From Galdieria sulphuraria (taxonomy: Eukaryota > Rhodophyta > Bangiophyceae > Galdieriales > Galdieriaceae): a DNA stretch of 64,000 nt. The translations under genes were made by a program, and so were the position numbers. Under the pieces are notes generated by a model. That model was not told the DNA's origin. It made no database searches and saw only the letters and a list, made by a program, of their open reading frames with translations. Below, in pieces: positions 43,094 through 50,758 of this stretch (its first letter is position 1; each line of letters opens with the position of its first letter). Where the stretch lies: positions 124,001 through 188,000 of the forward strand of contig NW_005178465.1 in NCBI RefSeq assembly GCF_000341285.1, written 5' to 3'.

Positions 43094-44308
43094 ATGGAAA
43101 AAAGACTTTTTTGGCTTTTGTTCTTCTTCACTTTCTTTCTTTGTTATTTCTATTTAAGAAACGGTTCACTCAACACAATATTATCCATTGCAGAGAGTAC
43201 CCCCGTTTTTGTGAAGATAGCCCACCTTTTAAAACGACTAGAAGGTAGGGAAAGTATTCGTGCTTCAACGAGTTCCTACCCTTCTATTTCTTTTCTATCA
43301 AGTCAAATGCCTTACTATGCATTTGAGTATTCTTTAGACTCTAACTGGACTATACCTGTGTTTAGTTACGCTGGTTATAAAAACTTCAACTACTCGGTTG
43401 TATCCGTTTCAACAATTCCTAGCGCTGGAGAATCTATTTTTTTCATCTCCGAATTTTCTATTGATTCTACTTCTCAAAACTATCTTCTAACGGTGCTTGG
43501 CAACGAAATGTTCTATGTTTATTTGAATGGCGAGTTTGTTGAAGCCCAACAATATCCCATTTACATTAATAGGAGTATTTCCATATCCAGTGGTGGAAAG
43601 CTTCGTTTGGCAGCTCAAGTTGTAAGCTCTGCAGTTCATAAACCGTTCTTATACGTCAAGATGATAGGTCAGCAAGATGGCAAATATTATCTTCATTCCA
43701 CTTCGAATCCAAGTGCTTGGAACTGGTACGTAAATGAAGCAAAAGCAGTTCCAGGAATGATCAACATTACGATGGCTATGGAGACCAGAGAACTATACGA
43801 AGTAGGTACTACTGGTGTGAGTGTATTTAACACTTCCTACTCGCATGATCGATGGCCTGTCGCTCAAACACATAACTTTTATAAATTATTTTCAGAAGAA
43901 ATTCAAGTTATTGGACCAGGTGAAGATCGACAGCCGTTTGGAACATACTTCGTTTTCTCACAGTTTGAAATTGACACAACTGGCAGTTACAAAGTAACCT
44001 TGAGGGCAGAAGATGGAGCGTACGTTTACTTGGATTCAAAAAGGTTCGCAACTATCGTTAAGAGTGATAACCTTACTAGTTATACAACAACCTTAACGAG
44101 CGGAACTCACGTTTTAGTGGCTCAGGTTATGAACAACGGACAAGGCAACTTGGAGGTTTTGCCCAACGGTTCAGGTCTTGGTTATACTGGTTTTCTTTGT
44201 CGTATAGTGAGTGAGAATAGTGGATCTTCAGCCATTCTGAAATCTGCTTCTGGTTACTATTGGCGTATTCTTAGCTATCCTTCAGTATTACCGAGTGGTT
44301 ATCTTTGA
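43094..44308 (+). CDS. Membrane-anchored protein with two beta-sandwich (PA14-like) repeats
   Basis: Single exon, 404 residues from the ATG at 43094. The N-terminus is a signal anchor (LFWLLFFFTFFLCYFYL). The lumenal or outer part holds two related repeats of roughly 150 residues. Each ends in the same pattern: a strand with FYVYLNGEFVEAQQ then GGKLRLAAQVVSS in repeat 1, and GAYVYLDSKRFATIV then SGTHVLVAQVMNNGQGN in repeat 2. This 'VYLDG...G.h.l.v.v.n' pattern is seen in PA14 and similar galactose-binding-like folds that bind carbohydrate. Several NxS/T sites are present. I infer a carbohydrate-binding surface or Golgi protein. No catalytic motif seen. It lies 1.5 kb after the GT69 gene on the same strand. 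Confidence 0.6.
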   Translation: MEKRLFWLLFFFTFFLCYFYLRNGSLNTILSIAESTPVFVKIAHLLKRLEGRESIRASTSSYPSISFLSSQMPYYAFEYSLDSNWTIPVFSYAGYKNFNYSVVSVSTIPSAGESIFFISEFSIDSTSQNYLLTVLGNEMFYVYLNGEFVEAQQYPIYINRSISISSGGKLRLAAQVVSSAVHKPFLYVKMIGQQDGKYYLHSTSNPSAWNWYVNEAKAVPGMINITMAMETRELYEVGTTGVSVFNTSYSHDRWPVAQTHNFYKLFSEEIQVIGPGEDRQPFGTYFVFSQFEIDTTGSYKVTLRAEDGAYVYLDSKRFATIVKSDNLTSYTTTLTSGTHVLVAQVMNNGQGNLEVLPNGSGLGYTGFLCRIVSENSGSSAILKSASGYYWRILSYPSVLPSGYL

Positions 44309-44445
44309 ATAAAGCTTCAGCTTTTCCTCATCAGCAAATGTATCTTAGCGATTATTACCACTTTGAAGTATTATTTGCAATTGCTATTCTGTCAAAACTG
44401 AGCAGCAGTTGGGGACGGTTCCTGTCCTGTCATTCCTATTCCATC

Positions 44446-45128
44446 ATGAGAGACAAGTAATAAGTCATAGTCGTTGCCTATTCATCTGACGTTATTTTGT
44501 TTCTCTGACATCAGGGTGCTTCTGAGTGGAATGACTTTTTTTGGTCGACACGGAGTGGCAAAGGCAGAAAATGGTTGGTCAGTCGGTTTATTCTTGTGTG
44601 AGTAGAATTTTAACTTTACTGGAAGAGCTTGGTCAGAAGTTTGAAGTAGACATAGAAATTGTGAGTGATGCTTTTTGGATTCAGAGATGAGTCCGACTTT
44701 AAGGTAGAGCGCCGACTTGAAACAAGCAGGAAACACCGACCGTCTGGAGCACACAATCAACTATGCTGAAGTTTATTATTTAGTAAAGGTTGTCAACTTT
44801 CTGTTTAACACAGTTTCGTGAGCTAATACTTCGTTTGCAAGCACATTGTTGAAGGGGAGCCCCACAAGTTGATAGAAAGTGTTGCTGAGGATGTAGCGAA
44901 AAGAATTTTATCACAGTACGTCGAAGCTGTGGTTCATAAATTGAATACCTCAATAGTATATGTATTAGGTATGAAAGGGCCATGGATATTCGAGTTCGTG
45001 TCATGAAACCAGCTGTAGCAGTTCCGGGGATGGTAAAAGGTTTAGGAGTGGAAATTTATAGAAGTCGACAAGATTTTTTGAGCAACAAAAGTAACTCTAT
45101 GACCACTAATGAAGAAATATCATCTTGA
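44446..45128 (+). CDS. Dihydroneopterin aldolase (six exons)
   Basis: Folate pathway enzyme converting dihydroneopterin to hydroxymethyl-dihydropterin; stand-alone as in plants and bacteria. Exons 44446-44456, 44515-44573, 44626-44660, 44708-44788, 44842-44915 and 44969-45128; five GT-AG introns of 47-58 bases, all phases consistent, giving 139 residues. The spliced product starts MRDKVLLSGMTFFGRHGVAK, then LGQKFEVDIEISADLKQAG, TDRLEHTINYAEVYYLVK, HIVEGEPHKLIESVAEDVA (with the catalytic-site Glu) and ends with DIRVRVMKPAVAVPGM and GLGVEIYRS, the full FolB pattern. The first exon is 11 bases, and the acceptors of exons 3 and 4 lie shortly after an earlier AG, so annotation software could miss this gene. 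No transit peptide. Confidence 0.92.
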
Positions 45129-45316
45129 AGACCCTTTTTCTCAATTGCACTTTATGTTTCTTTTAAAATTTGTTGAGCAAATTGTCTAATTTCCCTGAGA
45201 GTTACTTGTGAAGCAATTCCACTGAAATCCTTATCATTAGAAGCCCGCGCAATTTCAAAATACGCTTCTCTCTTATTGATCAGAAAGTTGCAGTTCCAAT
45301 TGAATTTTGAGCTGAA

Positions 45317-46186
45317 ATGACCCGTTTCTTGGAGAAGCGTCATAAGAAAAAGAAGGCAACAAACAAGGAAAGGATACTTTCGTATAAGCCAATTCATGCT
45401 ATTGAACAAGAAAACTCTTTCCGTTCTAGTCGTTGTTCCAACCAAACGGTCGAAGTTTCTGCCGTTGAAGATAGCCGCTCCGCACTAGTTGGTTTCTTTG
45501 AAAGTAATGAGCCTTCTGAGAGTGTGACGCTGAAAGGCAAAAGAGAAAGACAAGTACGATTTGCTGATAAGACGAACACTGTGGGACTTTTGAAAGAAAG
45601 CTTAGAAGAAAAGTTACTGGCTTCAAAAACTTTAATAAGTCAACTCAAGGAAGAAAACTGCCGACTAAAAGAAAGGCTGAACGAAGTGAAAGACCAACTT
45701 GAGTTAAAAGAGAAAATTGCTCTTGTCCAACAAGAGAATAACGATCTGGAAGCAGAAGTATTAGAATGGAAGGCAAAATTCTATGAAAGCGAAAGTGAAA
45801 AGGAACGAATACTGGCTAGTCGGAGTAGACCCAAAGACGGTTATGAGATAGTACAGGAAAGTCTAGCTCAACAGCCAGGCACTACATCTTTCTATGACTA
45901 TAAGTTTCGTCAGCTAGTTCACAAGTTGACCAGAATGAATGCGATTCACAGCAAACACAACGATAAAGAATATCACAAATGTGATATCGTAAATGAGTCT
46001 AAAGATAGGTCCATTACATTTGAGTTATTTATTGACGAGGAACAAGAAGAAATTGAATACGTTCCTGTTCAACTGAATGGTGTTTCTCAGAAACTGCCTT
46101 CCTATTTGCAAGACAATATTTCCTTTGATGTACAAAATGCACCTATCTTCTTTACAAAGATTATGCATTCTTTATTTTCCAAGTAA
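45317..46186 (+). CDS. Coiled-coil protein with Csm1/Pcs1-like C-terminal domain
   Basis: Single exon, 289 residues. Basic N-terminus, then a long coiled coil at about residues 90-170 (LLASKTLISQLKEENCRLKE and on), a linker, then a small globular end: SITFELFIDEEQEEIEYVPV, LPSYLQDNISFDVQNAPIFF, TKIMHSLF. This 'tF-L...Y-P...LP-YL-eeIsF...kFy-ki' pattern matches the RWD-like domain of monopolin subunit Csm1/Pcs1, which dimerises through its coiled coil and clamps kinetochore or rDNA proteins. Length and architecture also fit (Csm1 is about 190 residues, Pcs1 larger). Other RWD kinetochore proteins such as Spc24/Spc25 are possible. Family call is by motif recall, not a search. Confidence 0.6.
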   Translation: MTRFLEKRHKKKKATNKERILSYKPIHAIEQENSFRSSRCSNQTVEVSAVEDSRSALVGFFESNEPSESVTLKGKRERQVRFADKTNTVGLLKESLEEKLLASKTLISQLKEENCRLKERLNEVKDQLELKEKIALVQQENNDLEAEVLEWKAKFYESESEKERILASRSRPKDGYEIVQESLAQQPGTTSFYDYKFRQLVHKLTRMNAIHSKHNDKEYHKCDIVNESKDRSITFELFIDEEQEEIEYVPVQLNGVSQKLPSYLQDNISFDVQNAPIFFTKIMHSLFSK

Positions 46187-46665
46187 AAGACATGACCCCG
46201 TATATGTATGCTTTTGAACTTTTGTCCTTTATTCTTTGGAAAAATGACAATAAGAGCAATATTCAAAACTTACCTCTAGACTTTTTCTTTATCCTCAGTC
46301 TCGTTGCTGTGCAAATCAAAATTTTGTCAGATGATTTTGAAACGGATGACTGGACACGTCAGATCGGCTTTGAAAGAGGATGGACACGTCAATCACGATT
46401 ACTTTATAAGAAAAGTGGATTCATTCTAACATTGCAATATATTTGATTGAAATTTATACCAAAGATGAGGTTCTCAAGAGGCTTCCTTACTCTTGTCTGT
46501 CATAGTTCATCTCACTGTTGTTATTCAAGGAAGCATACCATTACAATATAAAAGCTCTGAAGCGTTAGAGGTTAATGCAACGGCGCACAGCATTCAAACC
46601 ATAAAGAGACAGGATGAAAACAATATTTTTGAGAGGCATTCTTCGTTGCTCAATGCTCCTACCTG
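46187..46665. other. Gap holding the likely 5' exons of the Hint gene
   Basis: A frame at about 46476-46560 reads EASLLLSVIVHLTVVIQGS, which resembles a signal peptide, and another after a possible intron (46571-46612) reads DENNIFERHSS. The latter can join the Hint gene in phase by an intron from 46642 to the AG just before ctcgg at 46682. I could not find a start ATG in phase with the hydrophobic part, so the model is left open. Confidence 0.35.
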
Positions 46666-47646
46666 ATGTCCCTGATTCGAAGCTCGGATATTCCATTAAG
46701 TATTTCATATTATAGTAGTTCCAGTTCATGTCAGGGGAGTCCAACAATTGCTGATACGATCCAAGTTGATGATTCCAGTCTTGAAACTCCTATCAGTCTT
46801 TATGAACTCTTCAACAAATATTTGGGAATATCTGTGCCTTCTGAAGCAGAAGACGTAACTGCCCAAATTACTGGATGTGGAAATAATATGAACCTTAAGC
46901 TCTGCTATTCTAGTAGCTGTAAAACGATTCCATTAAACGATTGCATTGACATTGACCAAGTTGTAAAAGACTTGATTGGATTCAATCCTTTTGGAGATTT
47001 AGGGAGCATTGACATTGGACTTACAGGACCATCCTGTTCAAGCGGAATCCACTGTTTCTCAGCAGATTCAAAAGTTAGCTTGGATGACTTTCAAGAAATC
47101 GACATGAGATTCTTAAGAGTTGGCCATAAGATTTTTACATACGATACCCAACTACACAAGACACGAAAAACAGAAGTTATTGGATGGTTGGATAAAAGAG
47201 ATGACATTGCTGTCAGCTTTCTACACATAACTCATGAAATGGGACATTTGAAAGTATCGCCATATCATCTTCTCATGCGAGTTGGTTCAAATAATCAGGT
47301 TGATCACGTATATGCAAAGGACATCAAGATAGGCGACCAGTTTTTCTTTTATAATACCTCTCATTCCAAGTCCAGTCAGGTGACTTACATTCAGCAGGTT
47401 AGGGAAGTTGGTGCCTTCGCTCCTCTCACTTTGGATGGAACATATTTAGTGAACGGTGTACTTGTTTCATGTTACGCACACTTTGCATCTCATAAAATGG
47501 CTCACGTTGCATTCGCACCATATCGTCGTTACCACTTGCTATTTGGCAAGTTGTTCAGGTCCCAACTTGGACATTATATTCAGTTGCTCAAAAGTATATC
47601 AAAATGGAGTAGCAATTTTCGTTTATCTAAAGGAATCATTGCCTAA
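46666..47646 (+). CDS. Hedgehog-type autoprocessing (Hint/Hog) domain protein
   Basis: Self-cleaving domain at the C-terminus of a probably secreted protein. The listed frame has 326 codons. The first 125 or so residues are Ser- and Cys-rich and not recognised. The Hint domain begins at GIHCFSADSKVSLDD, where Cys is the nucleophile of the N-S acyl shift, and continues with FLRVGHKIFTYD, VSPYHLLMR (TxxH motif, with Ser for Thr), VYAKDIKIGDQFFFY, and GAFAPLTLDGTYLVNGVLVS followed by CYA, which is closer to Hedgehog Hog domains than to inteins. A tail of about 65 residues (AHVAFAPYRRYHLLFGKLF) corresponds to the sterol-recognition end of Hedgehog, though cholesterol use cannot be claimed. The true start probably lies upstream. 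Confidence 0.85.
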   Translation: MSLIRSSDIPLSISYYSSSSSCQGSPTIADTIQVDDSSLETPISLYELFNKYLGISVPSEAEDVTAQITGCGNNMNLKLCYSSSCKTIPLNDCIDIDQVVKDLIGFNPFGDLGSIDIGLTGPSCSSGIHCFSADSKVSLDDFQEIDMRFLRVGHKIFTYDTQLHKTRKTEVIGWLDKRDDIAVSFLHITHEMGHLKVSPYHLLMRVGSNNQVDHVYAKDIKIGDQFFFYNTSHSKSSQVTYIQQVREVGAFAPLTLDGTYLVNGVLVSCYAHFASHKMAHVAFAPYRRYHLLFGKLFRSQLGHYIQLLKSISKWSSNFRLSKGIIA

Positions 47647-47766
47647 ATGATGCCTAAGACAAGTATTTGTTGGTATATTTCAGTATCTCTCATTGTTTGC
47701 TTCGTTTCGGCTAGTAAAATATCGTTTCTCTTGACCTTTTACTATGAACAACAAAACAATCATCAA

Positions 47767-48826
47767 CTAATCATGCCATTTCTCACTGCATGCACTGCCA
47801 TAACCTTCTGTTTTGGCTAACACTGTTCTTTCATCAACATCTTTCATGCCTGATTCCTTTCCTGATAACTTTTGTTCAGTTACTTGTGCAGATATTAATC
47901 GAACAGAGGAGTCATCCCCCAGACGATGGCCTTTACCAGGGAAACGAATATCTTCAGATGAATCAGTTTTCCAAGAAAACCAATTTCGAATATTGGAAGG
48001 ACACAAAGATTGATATGAAAAAAAGTTGGACACACGCCCACTTGGTTGAGCAGCTGAACAACAAATATCATTATGTAAAACGAAGCTGTTCAGATTTGCA
48101 AACCAGATTCGATCATCACATTGATGAAGTCTTTCACAAGAAGGAAGAATCCAATCAAACCCTCCAAGAATATATATGTAACCTGCAAAAATACCTGAAA
48201 GGTGACCTAAAAAGGAAACTCCAGGTAAAATAGCTTGAATGAGCAAAAGAAATATCCACGGAATCCAATTAGAGCGAACAGGTATCCTGCCAAATAGCTG
48301 TACAGTTCTCACGGAAACTTGAATACAATCTATAACGAATAGTGCAAATAATAAACCCGAAAAACCAACAACACAAGACTGGGAAATAGGAAAGAAAAAT
48401 AAATATCGACTTTGCAGATATATCAACAGCTCAAAAATTAGAAACAAACTTTCCGAAACCAGCAACAGAAGAAGACAAAGAAGCCCATACAATGTAGATC
48501 CCTTACGACTTTCAACAACAGGACCGATTCCCAACAAAGCGATAACATTAAACAACAAGTGCCAAAAACTAGAGTGAAGGAGTGGTGCAATAAATAACAA
48601 ATAAACTTATACAGTTGAGATAACAAGGAAAACAGAAACTACAAGGCCTACCTCGGTATGAAAAGAAAACCTGCTCTAGAGAAACACAATAAAAGAAACT
48701 ATCGGTTTTTGTGATAGTTTGTAATAAATAAAGCAAGATTACAAGAGAGCATAGTGACCCAGATACTAAAGTGGTTCCTGGAAAGTTTAACAAAAGTGCT
48801 TTGACTCCGTTTAGAAATGTTTGCAT
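47767..48826 (-). CDS. Rhomboid-family intramembrane serine protease (two exons)
   Basis: Exons 48826-48652 and 48605-47767 join in phase across a 46-base intron, giving 337 residues. Membrane segments include TLVSGSLCSLVILLYLL and LLCLLLLLVSESLFLIFELL. Rhomboid motifs: APLLHSSFWHLLFNVIAL (the H-xxx-HLxFN loop), VVGFSGLLFAL with catalytic Ser in GxSG near residue 141, and LGHLSGIFAGYIYI with catalytic His near 192. The last 130 residues are polar, Cys- and Trp-containing and not recognised, perhaps a cytosolic regulatory tail as in RHBDD1/RBL-type proteins. Its ATG is 16 bases from that of the divergent ketopantoate reductase gene. Both catalytic residues are present, so it should be active. 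Confidence 0.88.
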
Positions 48827-48842
48827 TTGGAGGAAACGTAAA

Positions 48843-50166
48843 ATGAAAAGATTGGTAGTAATAGGAAATGGAAGCTTAGGTCTATGGTGGTGCTTCCACT
48901 TGAGTCAACTACAAAAGAAGTCTTTATGTAAAACATTTCTTCTTACAAGAACTGAGGAAAGTGCTCGATCAATTAGTGAGAATGGAGTTATTGTAGAAGA
49001 TAAGACAACGGCTGAGTGTATTGTTGAGAAGAACAACAGAACAATACTGAATACTTCGAGTACTGTTAGTTTCCACTGTAATTCTTTTTCCAACACAAAA
49101 CAACTTTCTAAAGAACTGGAGGATAGTGTAGATATTTTCCTGTTATGTGTGAAGCAATACCAGTTGAAAAGTGCTTTGGTATGGAATATTATTGAGTGTG
49201 GGAAACTCTTCTTTATCTTATATTTGTCAAGGAGAATTGTGCTGAGTTATTATCTCCAAAGGGAATGGCCATTTCTTTCTGTAATGGCATTGGAAACCTT
49301 GAAACTGTAGCTTCTGTTGTGGGAGTTAACCGTGCAGCTGCTGCAGTTACTTATGAAGCTGTACAAAGGATAAACTCCACAAAGGTATGAACTATATGCT
49401 GTTGTATCAACCCAAATAATCCTATCGACCTTAGATCATTCATTGGTCAACTGGTAGAACAGTATTGGCAGATACTTTGACAAACTCACCTGAACTGAAC
49501 GCAAATATTCAATTCCTTTATGATGTTCTGAGACAACAAAACTTGCCAATAGAGTTATTAAAGTCTGTTGATGCAAGAAAGGAAATATGGAAAAAACTAG
49601 CAGTATGCAATTGAATGTCATTTTTATAGTTTCTTTGCTAAATGATATAGGTTAATTGTGTCATTAATCCATTAGCAACGATCATTCACGGAAGAAATGG
49701 ACTCTTATCAGATAGAATACCTCAAAGTCTATTTGAAGGAATTTGTTGCGAAATTGTAAGTATGCAATAGGAATGATTCCTTGAAGTGACATTTTATCAA
49801 AGATAATGACTGCAGAAAGAAATGGTGTTATCTTAGAACTTGATGAGCTCATGGCTCAGGTATTAGAAACTATTCGAGTAGGCAGTCTCATTAATAATAA
49901 GAGTTGCTCAGAAGAATTCTAATATGTCGTTAGGAAAGTTCCAATAACATTTGTTCCACTCTTCAAGACATCCAGAGAGGAAGATCGACTGAAATAGACG
50001 CTTTGAATGGTGCAGTTGTTCGTCTTGCAAGAAATTTTGGTAAATAATTTTCAAGGATTTGTATTTATGCTGAATATTGTTAGGATTGTTAGTGCCCTAT
50101 TGTGAAACTCTTTATCATTTGATAAAAGCCATTGAAAAAGGACAAGATACGAATAAGACAGCTTGA
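48843..50166 (+). CDS. panE: 2-dehydropantoate 2-reductase (seven exons)
   Basis: Reduces ketopantoate to pantoate with NADPH on the way to pantothenate and CoA. Exons 48843-49178, 49232-49384, 49435-49602, 49651-49755, 49803-49877, 49934-50039 and 50084-50166; six introns of 44-56 bases, phases consistent; 341 residues. Starts RLVVIGNGSLGLWWCFHL (GxGxxG NADPH site); then DIFLLCVKQYQLKSAL with the family Lys, SFCNGIGNLE, VNCVINPLATIIHGRNGLL with the N-x-x-x-NPL motif, and STLQDIQRGRSTEIDALNG (family SMLQD-GR-TEID--NG) with the substrate-binding Ser/Thr, Asp and Glu. No clear transit peptide. It is the most intron-dense gene in the window apart from RAPTOR. Confidence 0.95.
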
Positions 50167-50303
50167 ACTTTGACTATATTCGAATCACGAAACATATTAT
50201 TTGAACCCTCATTCAATAGATATGGATAGCCAACACTAGCCTTTTACGTTCAAGTGTATTACAAATATAAATACGGGCAAAAACAACCGCGCTCTTTCGG
50301 CTC

Positions 50304-50663
50304 TTACAGACCGTCGTCACTTGGAGTATTTGAACTGTTGTTTTCCCCTTTCTTGCTTTGAACTCTGGAATCCGAGTGCACTTCATTTCCTACAGAGGCC
50401 AGTCCTCTGACTCGGTTCAATTCGTTTTCCAAGAAGTGGACTTTATTGTCCAGTTCCTTGGTGGTTTCCGTAACCTATGACAATCAGGAGATTCAAAGCA
50501 TTCCTGCAACACTAGAACTGCTTCCTACCTCATCAGACCACTCTTCTATGCTTGAAGTAAGCATATTCCCTGCGAGTTTCAGGTCTCTGTGTAGTTTCAC
50601 ATAACCAACTGAGCAAGCTACCGTCACGCCAGCGAGGAATGCAGCAAAATGGGTTCGAAACAT
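50304..50663 (-). CDS. Small single-pass membrane protein (two exons), conserved-looking
   Basis: Exons 50663-50529 and 50474-50304 join in phase 0 across a 54-base intron, giving 101 residues. The start reads MFRTHFAAFLAGVTVACSVG, a short hydrophobic segment following a few N-terminal residues, then YVKLHRDLKLAGNML, then a short coiled coil (TTKELDNKVHFLENELNRV) and a polar, disordered end. The pattern (short N-terminal anchor, Y-K-LH-DL after it) resembles small plant and algal proteins of mitochondria or plastids with no assigned role; this is from memory and not certain. It converges with the ketopantoate reductase gene and diverges from the SPX-RING gene. Confidence 0.65.
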
Positions 50664-50758
50664 GTTTTTCCCACAAAGAACAGTTTTAGATAAGATGCGA
50701 TACGATTTTATTCTTTTCCAATTTTTGGATGTAAAAATTCAAGTTGTGTGCAGTACAA

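Noticed and set aside
5659-44308. Idea that the glycan genes are part of an inserted large DNA virus, since chloroviruses also carry UDP-rhamnose and GnT-like genes
   Set aside because: No capsid, polymerase or other viral hallmark gene was seen, housekeeping genes lie within the interval, and several transferases carry host-style introns or anchors.
47790-48233. 147-codon plus-strand frame opposite the rhomboid gene, with a hydrophobic start
   Set aside because: It is the complement of the rhomboid C-terminal coding sequence; the rhomboid frame carries real family motifs and this one none.
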